A stretch of 64,000 bases of DNA from Lumnitzera littorea (Eukaryota; Streptophyta; Magnoliopsida; Myrtales; Combretaceae), in the NCBI GenBank assembly GCA_024138015.1, contig JAMXBB010000006.1:68284759-68348758 (forward strand), in the 5' to 3' direction. A program made the translations under genes and the position numbers. Shown piece by piece: positions 1 through 10,582 of the stretch (the first letter of the stretch is position 1; every line of letters starts with the position of its first letter). Below the pieces are notes generated by a model. The model worked only from the letters and a program-made list of their open reading frames with translations, did not search any database and was not told where the DNA came from.

Positions 1-142
1 TGTCTATGACATATGTAGGAATACTGCTTATGTATATACATAATTAATTAAATAAAATACTAAATACATATACATGTGTATAAAGGAAATATTTGGTATA
101 CATGCATATACTATACAAGTATTCCTACATATGTCATAGACA
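1..142. repeat. Perfect 25-bp inverted repeat
   Basis: Positions 1-25 and 118-142 are exact reverse complements, separated by 92 bases of AT-rich sequence. The right arm lies where the other copies of this LTR family have an alignable segment (near 18050 and 49640). The left arm therefore looks like a local inverted duplication private to this copy. It may extend beyond the window start. Confidence 0.9.
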
Positions 143-319
143 AGATACTAATTAGACATACATATATAATACACACATACATATGTACAAGAATATATGT
201 ATAGAAAAATATACATACTATACTACTATTTATATCTATATATGTATACCATATATTAGATATATATACTTACTCCTAAATACATATGTACAAAAGAAAT
301 AATTAACTTACCCAAATTC

Positions 320-341
320 CTTTTATTTTTCCTCTTCTTCT

Positions 342-372
<31 letters not shown>

Positions 373-480
373 AGTCTTGCCTGGTTTTCCTTCTTCTTTT
401 CTTTGTTTCGGTTTTTGGTTTGCTTTCTTTTTCTTTTTCTTTTGTTTTTTTCCAAATTTCTTCTTCTTTTCTTTTTGGCG
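320..480 (+). repeat. Polypyrimidine tract with CTT microsatellite
   Basis: This is an almost unbroken C/T run including about a dozen CTT units around 335-372. Similar tracts occur at the same place in the other minus-oriented Tekay-like LTRs (18260-18370 and 49855-50020), so it is a family feature. On the LTR's own strand it is a purine tract. Confidence 0.85.
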
Positions 481-1223
481 TAAGGATCAGCAAAAATGTT
501 GGGAAAATAAAATAAAAAAATAAAGAAGTTTCTCTTTATAATCTAAGCATTAATTAAGGTATGATATGTACTCTATTATTTTGTCCTTTCCCCCTTAAAT
601 TTGTGATACTTGGACATTAATTTTGTGCACATGGGCTGCTAAAATTGCAACTGCAAATCACGTGTAAGAAAAGGAAAATAGAAGAGAAGAAGAAAAGAAG
701 GAAAAAAAAAGAAAGGAAAATAGAGAAAATGGAAGAAAAAGGAAATTAGAAATAATTATATATAATTTTTCTAAACATAAAAATAATAACTATAAATTAA
801 TTTTAGAATTTTATGAAAATTTATCAATTTAATTGGTACCTATTACAATTATAATTTTCATAAGTTATTTTAACGATTTCGTTAAAAGTTTTACACGATT
901 ACGCGATTTAGTCGATAATTGTGGTTGACTATGATTATATCACTATTAAGTGATATTTATTCATTTTATAAGCTCAAAGTTATAGTTTTAGAGTTTCGAT
1001 CAAGTTCGGGTTCGATTTCGAGTATTTGCACGCACATCAGATTTAATGTTTTTGTATGTGATTTAGGTTTCGATAGACTTTTCTATAGTTTTTATTACTT
1101 ATAATATATTCAAATTTATAATTTATTAAATTTTTATCTTGCTCGGCTTTAAAAACTCATCAAGTCGTCTACAGTATTAGGGTTCAATTCTACTCGTAAA
1201 TAGCTAAATTTGCGAAGTTCACA

Positions 1224-2139
1224 TAGTGTACCTATACATAAGATATAAAATCAATCAAATTCATTTAAAATTAATCCTTTTTCATGCATTTTTAGCAATT
1301 TTATACAAATTGGTCCATTTTGTCCATAAACTATAATTTCATGTAAAATTAACAAGTTTTTGCTAATTTCATGCACAAATGCAAGTTTTAAAGTTGAGAA
1401 AAATTATGTATTTTGAGGAGCGATCACTACCCATAACTTTAGAACCTTGAGTTTCCTTAAGTAAGCAGGAAAAGATCAAATTTTTTCGAGAAAAAAAAAA
1501 TTAATAGGATAAGCATGCACTTCCTTAATGCTCACATATAATCGAAAGTATGATATGTCATTGAAAGCTCAAAGTTTACATGTACTCGATATGATGCATA
1601 ATCCTTAGAAGTGATATTGAAATTGTTCTTCTTATGCTAAATTAAATGCTCACAAAACAAAGACCATGTAATTAATCTAGGAATTAATGCCTAAAAAAGC
1701 TAACTTCTCATTTAGGTTAGGCTTATGAAATTTGAAGTCAAGTCTAACATTTGAAACTAAGTGAAAGGTTTCGGTGTCTAATTAGTTGACCTGCATATAT
1801 ACTTCTCCCTTATCGATCTCATAAGTATGCTAATGCCATGCAAATAGAAAGTGACCATGAAATCGTGCCTTACTTTGCCTCCCTGACTCTTGGAATAATT
1901 TTCATGCTTTGCTTGTTATTCTCTTTTTAGATTTTTTTTTCTTACTTTTATTCTATTTCCTTCATTTTCCTTCTTTCTTTTTCTCAACTACATTTTCTTT
2001 TGCAATGGGGTCATACATTTGATATGTAATTATTTTTCTTAATCCCTATCATTTTTTCTTTTCAATTTTTTCTTTCTTCTTCTTTTTTTTTTTTTTGGCA
2101 TTTTTCATGCATTGCTCAGGGAATGTTCAGGTTGAAAAT
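1224..2139. other. Intergenic or internal retroelement sequence, no gene seen
   Basis: The stretch is AT-rich with T-runs near 1925-2095. No reading frame resembles a known protein. It may be the decayed 5' internal part of the Athila-like element whose gag remnant follows, but no LTR or primer-binding site is visible to prove that. Confidence 0.5.
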
Positions 2140-2512
2140 TTAATTAAAAAGACTCATGGATTGATGAAACCTATTAATTTAGTGCAAGGTGAGGTTTCGT
2201 TGGAAACTGAGGATGTTAATTTTATTGCCAATTGATCTGCTAACAATCTTTTCAATAATACCTATAATCTAAGATAGAGAAATCATCCTAATTTCTATTA
2301 AGGAAGCTAGCAGCAACAACAGCAAAATCATAATCAACAAAATAGGTCTCCTAATGTAGAAGAATTACTAAATTAGTTCATTCAGAATTCAAACGCAAGA
2401 TTCCAAGCTAATGAAGCTGCAATAAGGAACACAGATGCATCATTGAGGAATTTAGACAATGAACTTGCTCAGTTGGTGAGATTAATTGCTAAGAGGCCAT
2501 GGTGAAGCTTGC
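2140..2512 (+). pseudogene. gag: Athila-type gag, C-terminal remnant
   Basis: One forward frame, broken by four stops in its first half and one at about 2373, reads with the character of Athila Gag tails. It has an asparagine-rich stretch, RNHPNF, a glutamine run (QQQQQNHNQQN, about 2310-2342), PNVEELL, then a helical segment with RFQANEAAIRN and LAQLVRLIAKRPW. The nucleocapsid-like tail binds RNA in the virus-like particle in this family. The N-terminal half is not recognisable. Several stops look like TGG to TAG or CAA to TAA changes. Confidence 0.65.
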
Positions 2513-3427
2513 TTGGAATCACTAAACTGAATCCCAAACCTACTGGTTTGGAAGTAAACTAAGAAATAAGTTGTCAACCATAACTAACGACATAAAATAA
2601 AAGTGGTCCTTAGGAGGTAGCTTAAGTTTTATGAACTTTTATTTTCCATATTTTAGTTTATGTCATTTTTTCTACTCAATAAGTTAATTTAAGTTTTCTA
2701 GTAGTTATTATTCTGTTTTTCACAATTTTTATATAATCTTTGTGATCATGTAACTTAGTGATTTTTATTGTCCAATTTAGATGATTTTTGGTTGAAATTT
2801 TGTGCTTGAAATAGTGTTCACTTTTAGTTCTTTCAGTAATTTCAGGAACTAAGTAAAGAAATTGAAGTTTGGTGTAACTCCAACCTTAGGAATGGTCATA
2901 GCCACAATCTAAGTGATCATCTTGTAATTGAATTCGAGAAAAAAGTTGGAAAAAGAATTCATGATGAGAGGAACACGGCCAAGACCATACCATGGTCCTT
3001 GCCAGTACATGCGATGTTCTTATTTGCACAAGGGAAAGAATATGGCCATACCACGACTATGTTTACTAGCTGTAGTAGCTACAAGTTTTGAAAAACATGG
3101 GCATTCCTTCTTCATTCTATTTTACTCATATACACACTTTTCTCTATTCTCTCTTTACGATAACTACTATCACTTACAAGATCCTTCAAATCCAAGGGTA
3201 AAACCAACGATCACAAGGTACGTACATCAACCTTACTCCATTATTTTTCTTGATTTGATGTTAGATTTCATAAAAACCTAATTTTTATCTAGATTTTTAA
3301 CTTGGAGATTTTGATATGCATGTGTGTAGATCTTGGATTCTAGGGATGATCTGGCATACGTAATGCAATATAATGTGTTGTTTGTTGATTGTATACTAGA
3401 ATCCTTAAAAAAGATATGTGATTTGAT
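2513..3427 (+). other. Athila-like A1 leader between gag and ORF1, non-coding
   Basis: The segment aligns with 32880-33700 of the second Athila-like element. Shared landmarks are the GGAGG motif near 2615, T-rich stretches, a block of short words related to GACCATGG (2975-3060) and AAGGTACGTAC near 3216. The 117-residue reading frame here (2928-3281) has no family resemblance and overlaps this conserved non-coding block, so I do not call it a gene. Confidence 0.55.
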
Positions 3428-4377
3428 TGATGGATTGCTAACCACTAGCCCTCTCACCTACGCGCACCTTCGAAGCCTTCAGTCACTTGCTAAAAGAATT
3501 CTCTCTGATCAACCTATCAAGGATGAGGCATAGTTTATAAGAGAATGGTGAAAGAACTCCTTAAGTGCTCATCTCAGCCAAACCCTACTTTGTTTGACTC
3601 CAAGTTCCAAATATTATCTACCAAATGCCGAATCCTTAGTACTAAGTACCAAGGTTGACCAGCCAAGTGCTGAGGCCTAAGACTTAACCATACAATACTA
3701 CACCAATCACTAGGACCCCTTTATGCCAAGGTCAAGGTGTCAAGTGACAAGGCTGACTAGTCTAGTGCCAAGACCCCTCCACACTTGCTCTAACTCTTCA
3801 GCCTATTATCTCTACTACTACATAGCAACATTTAATATTTACTACTTGTACGAAACCAATGTTTCACTACCACCCGTCATTTTCACCTGGCACTGTACTA
3901 TTTTTCTCTTGTTGTCATTTGTCTTATTTACCCTTTTTCTTATGTACTAGGAACCCCCTTTACATGTATGCATTTTTGTAATTTTCCTTAGTCGAAATGT
4001 TGCCTTAGGGAATTACCATAAATAGTCCCTTCTCTTTATAGCCAAAACATCGGACATTCCTTTTAGGCATTAAATATATTTGGTTTTGTGAGATATTCCC
4101 CTCCAATTTCATTTTTCATATACTTTTATCTAATCTTATCGAGTAGCTCATGATTAGTGACGAGTGGACCTTGGTAATAGCTTGTGCATTACTTCAGGTG
4201 AAGTGTCAAGTCGAGTTGTGCCATAGGTGAGTCATATCCTCTGAGTAACTTCATGTTAGCTATTTCATTCAATTCGCCAACTTACCTATTCAATTTTCTT
4301 CGATATTTCAACAGACCCATTTGGCTCTTATTTCTTTACGGTAAGCCCTAGTGATTACTGAGCTCTTAGGCACATCA
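3428..4377 (+). mobile_element. 5' LTR of gypsy element 1
   Basis: It starts TGATGGATTGCTAACC and ends GGCACATCA, matching LTRs at 39533, 52192 and 60987 throughout. Shared landmarks are the AGAATTCTCTCT segment near its start, the TATA box at about two thirds and the ATATTCCCCTCC region. The adjacent 5 bases on the left are TTGAT; no matching duplication is found on the right because the 3' end is rearranged. Confidence 0.85.
4016..4025 (+). promoter_or_regulatory. TATA box of gypsy element 1 LTR
   Basis: CCATAAATAG lies where the sister LTRs read CTATAAATAG (52793, 61524) and TCTATAAATA (40135). It marks the U3/R promoter region; this copy has lost the first T of the box. Confidence 0.6.
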
Positions 4378-4385
4378 TATGATCC

Positions 4386-4397
4386 TAGTATCAATGC
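4386..4397 (+). promoter_or_regulatory. Primer-binding site, degenerate
   Basis: TAGTATCAATGC starts 9 bases after the LTR end and differs at two positions from TGGTATCAGAGC. The latter is complementary to the 3' end of initiator methionine tRNA and is perfect in sister element 3 (61891-61902). Confidence 0.8.
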
Positions 4398-4576
4398 TTG
4401 AAGTTGCGACCCAAAAGCTATATAAACCGATTACTGTTAGTATATTGTTCTATCATACTTTGTTTTACATTAGATGAACAAAGTAAGTTTGCATTTCATT
4501 GTTGTTCAATAATTTTCTATGGTGTAAGTGTGAAAAATCTCAAGTAGAGTGTTTCCTTAAAGTTTTTGTAGTAGAA

Positions 4577-5740
4577 ATGTCGAATCCTAGTGTTCAAAAG
4601 GAGATTAAAGACGCCGAGAGTAATGCTCAAGGTTGTGGTCATGTTACCTAACAAACACTACGTACTATTAATGAGTAGATACAAAATCTTGCTACTATTG
4701 TTGCCAATCTAGCTATTTCAATTCAAAGGGTCATAAAGACTGGGCCGCGAGAGAAAGTTGTTGTTAAATAGGGCCGAGAAATGAGAGATAGGCCAAGAAG
4801 GCAAGTGGATGAGCAACGAGCCCTAGAGCCGATTCATATGAATCAAACACCACCCCAATGTGCTGACAAAGTTACGAGAAGGAGACTCAAGCTAGATGAA
4901 GTCAAGGAGTATGATGAGGAGGAACAATACGATGTTATTGAAGAGCAAACTTGAGGGCATCTCGAGGAGTTGAGCATCTTAAGGTACAAATTCCAAGCTT
5001 TAATGGGTTTAGTAATGTTGATGACTACTTAGACTGGGAGGGAAAGATCAAAAAGATATTGACTTCTATGACTATGAGAATGCTGTTCGTATTTGAGTAA
5101 CTGCACTAAAATTTTCTAGAAATGTGGCAATATGGTGGAAAAAGTTACAGAACGCGTGCTAGAAGGCACAACATGAGATTCAAACGTAGAATGAAATGAA
5201 GAGTGTTCTAAGAAATAGGTTTGTTCCAAAATACTACAAATAAGACACCTTCTGATGCCTCCAAGATTGAAGCAAGGTAGCAAGTTAGTAGATGAGTATG
5301 TTCGAGAGTTCCAATTACTGATGATCCAATGTGATGTTGATGAGCCCAAAGCCTGAACTATAGCTCAATTCATTTCTTGGCTCAAGGTTGAGATTAGTCA
5401 TATTGTGGAGTTATAGAGACTTGGGAGTCTAGATGAGGCCAACCAAGTGGCATAGAAGGTTAAGAGGTAGAGGCAGAGCTAGATTAGCCAACTAAGACTG
5501 TCAAGTCGAAGTAACATACCGAACCAATCAGACCATGGCCAAGCACCAAATAGTTCCGAAGTGGACTACCGAGGGCAAGCATTGAGTCAACCTAAAGAGG
5601 GCTGAGGTAAAGGCAAACCCAAGGAGCCTAAGGTCCAAAGAGACCAAGGTTAGAGCTTAAGAAGGAAGACTCGAGAGATTAAATGCTTTAAATGTCTCAG
5701 TTATGGATACATGGCTAGTCAATGTTCGAACCAATGTGTC
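4577..5740 (+). pseudogene. gag: Ty3/gypsy gag of element 1
   Basis: The ATG at 4577 opens MSNPSVQ, which corresponds to the starts at 40695 and 62084 in the sister elements. The retrotransposon Gag domain is recognisable through the region around 4990-5330 (a tryptophan-rich capsid segment, then a leucine-rich segment with VDEYVREF), crossed by several stops and frameshifts. A CCHC zinc knuckle follows at 5684-5725 reading C-x2-C-x9-C, with the histidine replaced by tyrosine. Gag packages the element RNA in this family; this copy cannot be translated through. Confidence 0.8.
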
Positions 5741-5899
5741 ATGACCATCAAGGGAGATAGGCTTCAATTCAAAGTGGAGAGTGCTAGTGAAGGAGAAGAA
5801 GAAGTGGAAGTTAGCCAGATGCTAGAGGAGTTTCAAGAAGAGCCCAATGCCCTAATACCTCTTAAAGTAAGAGCCAAGTACTGTTTTGTTGTTCATTGA

Positions 5900-6127
5900 T
5901 CTCTTAGTACTTTTGTGGCCGATGGGAATGCACAAAAGGAGAATCTCTTCCATATCAATTGCCAAGTGAATAGCAAGCTATGCACCTTGATCATTGGTGG
6001 AGGAAGCTATACCAATGTGATAATGCAAGGAGTAGTTAAGGCCATGAAATTGCCAACCCTTCTACACCCTAACTCATATAAGATTTATTGGCTGAACAAG
6101 AAAGGAGGTTTACCCATTGCCAAGTAG
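5900..6127 (+). pseudogene. Ty3/gypsy aspartic protease of element 1
   Basis: The frame at 5915-6127 carries the family protease core around residues 25-35 (CTLIIGGGSYTNV). The catalytic aspartate of the expected LIDGGS-like motif has become glycine. The downstream KIYWLNKKGG segment is the flap and linker region. A stop at 6125 ends it. The same region in element 3 has asparagine at the active position, while element 2 keeps aspartate but is frameshifted just after. Confidence 0.75.
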
Positions 6128-6246
6128 GTTAGAGTATCGATTGCCATTGGTGATAGGTATAAGGACGAGGTGTTATCTAACGGCCTTCCCATGTGTGCTT
6201 CATACATCTTACTCAACTAACCCTAGCTAGTTGACTTAAGGGTATT

Positions 6247-6654
6247 ACACGATGGGTGTATGAACACCTACATGTTCTAGAATGATGGGAAGAAGGCTAT
6301 ACTGACCCTTATGAGTCTTAAGTAAGTACAAGAGTCACAAGAGAAGGTTGCCAAATCACTACAGCAAAAGTCCTTAGTGATGATTTCCCGAGCTCAATTT
6401 TCCTATGAAGTCAAGGCTAAGGAGTTTGTTCCCCTTTTAGTCAAGAAACTTTACAATGGATATAGGAACACCTACATGTTCAAGAAGGGCGGGAAGAAGG
6501 TTATACTGACCCCTATGAGTCCTAAGGAAGTGCAGGAGTCACAAGAGAAGGTTGCCAGATTACTACAGCAGAAGTCCTTAGCTATTTCCCGAGCTTAATT
6601 TTCCCATGAAGTCAAGGCTAAAGAATGTGTACTCCTTCTAGTTAAGAAACTTTT
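6247..6654 (+). repeat. 204-bp tandem duplication in the protease-RT linker
   Basis: The segment from about 6247 to 6450 is repeated at 6451-6654. The phrase AACACCTACATGTTC occurs at 6263 and 6467, and TTTCCCGAGCT likewise in both units. The offset of 204 bases is 68 codons, so it would have kept frame. Elements 2 and 3 have one unit only. Confidence 0.8.
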
Positions 6655-8182
6655 GGAGTTAATAGAAGCCAAGAGCTTACCTACCAAGGTACAAACACTA
6701 CTACAGAAGTATGCCGATCTATTTTCTATTGAGACGTTGAAAGGGTTACCAACCTTAAGATGCATTGAATGTTACATTGACCTTCATCTTGGAGCTATGC
6801 TGCCAAATCAACTTGCCTATAGGCTTAATCCTGAATAAGTAGCTAAGCTAAAGAAACAAGTAGACAAGTTAGTAGATCGTGGATATGTCCGTAAGAGCAT
6901 GAGCCCTTATGTCATGCTAGTTCTGTTAGTTCCAAAGAAGGATAGATCATAGAGAATGTGCATCAACAGCTAAGCCATCAATAAAATTACCATGAAATAC
7001 CAATACCTAATCCCACAACTTGATGATATGCTTAATGAGTTACATTATGCTCACATCTTTTCAAAGATTGACCTGAAAAGTAGCTATCACTAGATACGAA
7101 TAAGGCTTAGAGATGAATGGAAAACGGCTTTTAAGACAAGGGATGGTCTATTCAAGTGGTTGGTGATGCCATTTGGTTTAACAAATGCACTCAGCTCATG
7201 CCGACTCCTATGTTAGACATTTAAGATTCGTTTGGTGATGCCATTTGGTCTAACGAATCTAGTTTATTTTAATGACATTTTGGTCTTCAGTGATGACCTC
7301 ATCTCCTATGTTGGACATTTAAGATCGGTATTTGACATTCTCTGTACCAAAGATTATTTGGCAACTTGAAGAAATGCATGTTCTACCAGAGCAAAGTTAT
7401 ATTCCTCGGATATGTTGTTTCGAAGGGAGGAGTCTAAGTTGATGACAAGAAAGTTAAAGCTATTCTTGAGTAGCCCATGCCAACTAATGCTGCCGAAATT
7501 AAGAGCTTTTATGGTCTAGCTTCATTCTATCAGAGATTCATTTGGAACTTCAATTCCATAATAGCACCATTAACATTGACCAAGAAGAACTCTAATATTA
7601 GGTGGTCAGAGTTTTGAAGGTATAAAGTCTAAATTGACATCAACCCTAGTATTCGCCCTACCGGATTTCGAGAAAGTTTTTGAGGTAGAATATGACACTT
7701 TTGGAGTCAGCATTGGTGTTGTCCTCATGCAGAAGCGCCGACCTATTGCCTATTTCAGTGAGAAACTCAGAGGAGCTGCCTTGAATTACTCAGCATATGC
7801 AAGGAGTTTTATGCCCTTGTCCAAACACTGCAGAACTGGTAATATCACTTGTTGCCAAGAGAATTCATTATCTACCTAAATAATGAATCTCTCAAACATA
7901 TCCAAAAGCAACACAAACTTTCTTGGCATCATGCCAACTGGGTCAAATTCTTGAAGTTTTTCCATAATGTCATCAGGTATAAGAAAGGGAGCACAAACAC
8001 TATAGCTGACCTTCTTTCTCATCGTCATACCTTCATTACAACAATGCAAGCTAAGGTACTTGGATTTGGCACCTTGCTTAATAGTATGAGCATGATCTGT
8101 ATTTTAGGACCTTGTAGCCAAGTATAACGTTGGGAGAGTTGTAGATGGGTTCTACTTAAGCCAAGAGTTTCTAATGAAGGAT
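6650..8182 (+). pseudogene. pol: Ty3/gypsy reverse transcriptase-RNase H-integrase start of element 1
   Basis: Forward frames show RT landmarks in order: SMSPYVMLV (about 6897), the KIDLKSSYH block (about 7064, then a stop), WKTAFKTRDGLF (about 7119) and MPFGLTN (about 7167). The polymerase core is YFND at 7265-7276, where YxDD is expected, so the first catalytic aspartate is asparagine. RNase H follows from about 7620 with FEVEYDTFGVSIG and ends near 8040 with TIADLLSHRH. Integrase begins around 8100 but breaks off at about 8182. The RT contains a scrambled partial duplication (7160-7325). Confidence 0.85.
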
Positions 8183-8185
8183 ATA

Positions 8186-8346
8186 GCAAGGTATGGCCAA
8201 GATGAGCAATTGAGAAGTTCTTCTACGATTCTCTTGTAAAGTGCACCTTGTCCTCAGCAGGCTGATCAAATAGAATTCTTTTGGTGAGTGACTGAAGGCC
8301 TCAAAGGTTCGTGTAGGTGAGAAGGCCAATTGTTAGCAGTCCAACA
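8186..8346 (-). mobile_element. Inverted 5' end of the gypsy element 1 family LTR
   Basis: The reverse complement from 8346 down reads TGTTGGACTGCTAAC, then CTTCTCACCTACACGAACC, GGCCTTCAGTCACTC, AAAAGAATTCTATTTGATC and TTGCTCATCTTGGCC. This follows the first 160 bases of the LTR at 3428 closely. It abuts integrase coding sequence of the plus-strand element with no spacer. Confidence 0.85.
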
Positions 8347-9004
8347 ATTCTGAAGATTCAATGGTTGGAAAGTGATGGAAAGATAAAGAAAGTTATAGAA
8401 AGAGAAAGAAAGAGAGAGAAAGTAAGAGAAAGTGAATTGTTTGTGATTAATAACCATGATTCATGATGAAAAAGGGAACTTGTTGTGTTTAATGCTTATG
8501 TGCCTAAGAAAAATTGATTTTGCACATGAATTAGGCAATTGAACAAAGTTTTCAATTCATTAAAATTGTGTTGAATGTTAGTGCTCATGTGATTTAAGTA
8601 ACAAAATTATAGGTTAAATTTTGAACCACAAAATTATTCACTTATAATTTTATCAAGTTTCTTTTTAAATGACCTAATATTTCAATACATTGAAGTTAAT
8701 CAATTCACTTATTAAACTGCAATTTTAGAGAATTGAGTATTTGATGCTAAACTTGAAAGGTTAAGATTAACAAAATTTTATAAGATTCATTTATGAATTT
8801 ACTTTATAAAATACAAGTACATAGTCTTAGTGATTTAGGCACTGTATTTTGCAAATTTGTTCATTTGATCAATATCTTAATTGCTTAGTACGTCAGTTAG
8901 CAAGAAATAAATGCAATTGTCATGGATCAATTAGTGAATTAATCTTTGCATCAATCATTGTTATTATCACATTTAAACTTCACAATTTTTGTTATTTTGG
9001 AAAA
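8347..9004 (+). other. Athila-like A1 internal sequence, non-coding
   Basis: A GA-rich stretch (8370-8437) is followed by AT-rich sequence. It resumes Athila-like A1 after the gypsy insertion and partly resembles 33890-34250 in the second Athila-like element. No protein is recognised. Confidence 0.5.
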
Positions 9005-10163
9005 ATACCTAGAGTTAAGCATGCAACTCGTAGAAACTCTGGCACTATTCCATAACCTCCTCAACTCCAATTTGAGCACGAATAGCAAGGAGAATAGTTT
9101 AAACACCTTTCTAAGAAGAGGTTTGATGAGTTCACCTACATCAACTGGAATGCTTTGGCTCAAGCTAAGTACGAGGCCAAAATTCGCCACTTAATTAGTT
9201 TTGGTGGGTAGGATCAACTCCTTAAAATTAGCAAGCCAATGTATAAGCTCACACTTGAGTTGCTTTGTACATTCAGGTTAGGTTTTGACAACCTTATTTA
9301 AGGTAAGCAAAACACAATCCATTTTAGGTTCTTCAATAGGGAAGTTAAGATGCCTATTGATGATTTTGGTGTACATATGGGGTCTTATTCTACTAGTTAT
9401 ATTTTCACACAAGAATATATGGATTTACCGTATGAGTTTCCCTAAGGTGTATTTGATTCAACTGTATCGAATAGATTGTCTGGTAGTGATGGGTATGTTT
9501 ATAATCCTAGGAAGTCTAAAGCATCAAATTTGCATAACCTTACTCTTAGGCTAATACGTTATATATTAGCTAGAAATTTTATAGGTAGAGGCAACAATCA
9601 TGGGGTTGTTAATGAGAGGGACTTTATGTATCTGCATTGTTTTGCTAATTGCCACCCTTTCAATTTTGCAGTAAGGATGTCTTGGTTCATGAGAACCCAA
9701 CCCACCAAAAGGCGATCTAAGTATATTTTGGCAAGCCCTTTCATTACTTATTTGGTAAGAAACTATCCTGGCTTACGTAATAAGGCGTGCATGAGAAAGA
9801 TGATAGATCCCATTCCCTCACTTATGATACTATCCAATCCATGCACTTGCTACTACCACCTAAGTTACCACCTGAACCAGTTAGTGAGGCTACCTCTTCA
9901 TCATGCTCCAAGCCATGAGTTAAGTCTTCCTCAATAACTAATGCTTTCAAAAAGTTCATAAGGAAGCTTTTCAAGAGACAAAGTACATTACAGCATAAGG
10001 TGGACCAAGCCTTGATCCAACAATAGGCAATCATGCTCACCTCTAGATTCAACCACCACCACCACCACCACCACCACCTCCAATGCCTACACCTAAGCCA
10101 GACTTTGTAAAGGAAGTTACTGAAGAGGAGATTGAGGAAGAAGATGAAGAGGATAAGGAGTGA
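9005..10163 (+). pseudogene. Athila ORF1 (env-like region) remnant
   Basis: One forward frame from about 9005 to 9937, with only a few stops, resembles the ATHILA ORF-1 family. It includes FDEFTYINW, YKLTLELLCTF, an IHFRFFNREVKMPIDDFGVH segment, ARNFIGRGNNHGVVN and MYLHCFANCHPFN. After the stop at 9935-9937 a shifted frame continues into KKFIRKLFKRQ, a CCA run giving poly-His or poly-Pro depending on frame, and an acidic EEEIEEEDEEDKE end with TGA at 10161-10163. This ORF sits between pol and the 3' LTR in Athila elements, where an envelope-like role has been proposed but not shown. The second Athila-like element keeps only the acidic end (about 34290-34382). Confidence 0.7.
10050..10082 (+). 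repeat. CCA microsatellite in ORF1
   Basis: About ten CCA units lie within the Athila ORF1 remnant. On the minus strand it yields the poly-tryptophan frame 9822-10190, which is an artefact. Confidence 0.9.
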
Positions 10164-10582
10164 TCTCCTCTTTATTTTATTCTCTTTCAAAAGACTTGGT
10201 TCATGTTTATTTTCATGTCATATTTAGATGACTATATAACTAACTAACTTTTCCATTTGCCTTTCTGAGTACTTTTTGATCTTTTCATGTTTTGATGTCT
10301 ATAGGATGATAACTTTTGAACACTTGAATTAGCAATAGTTTTATTGTGGTTATTTGTGCATAGTTAGCTTTTTCTTTTCTTGTTCTTTAGTTAGTTCATT
10401 TGATGTAATAGGAAAACCAAGCACTTAATGGTTTGATGAAAATTGCATTTTTACTCTTTTTGAAAGCAAACTGATAATAAAATCAGGAAGTCTTAGTTTT
10501 TTTTTTTTTTTGTTTCTTTTATTATTGCTATTGTTTTTTATCTCCTACTATGATGTTTGATTTGCACAATCATGTACAACTT

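Larger units (their letters stand above)
1..1223 (-). mobile_element. Tekay-like LTR, partial (5' part of LTR only)
   Basis: Read on the minus strand, the LTR starts at 1223 with TGTGAACTTCGC and runs off the window start. It shares, in the same order, landmarks with the LTRs at 47358-50694 and 16900-19145: the start segment with the phrase CTACAGTATTAGGGTTCAA, a block holding GATTTCGTTA and TTTAGTCGA, the phrase GGGCTGCT, a polypyrimidine tract, then an ATATAC-rich tract. No polypurine tract or coding remnant follows at 1224, so it is probably a solo LTR rather than one end of a full element. The family assignment rests on the copy near 19145, which keeps its polypurine tract and chromodomain tail. 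Confidence 0.75.
3428..8346 (+). mobile_element. CRM/Reina-like Ty3/gypsy element 1, 3' truncated
   Basis: A 950-bp 5' LTR (3428-4377) is followed by a degenerate primer-binding site, gag, protease, reverse transcriptase, RNase H and the first part of integrase in the order of Ty3/gypsy chromoviruses. The coding part stops at about 8182. It is joined directly to an inverted 160-bp piece of the same LTR (8186-8346). It sits inside Athila-like A1. Pol motifs and short LTRs resemble the CRM/Reina group, which is an inference from protein motifs without a tree. Confidence 0.8.

Noticed and set aside
8951..9194. Overlapping forward and minus frames at the start of Athila ORF1 as separate genes
   Set aside because: They overlap the ORF1 remnant in other phases and have no family resemblance.
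9822..10190. Minus-strand frame with poly-tryptophan
   Set aside because: Shadow of the CCA run in the Athila ORF1 remnant on the plus strand.
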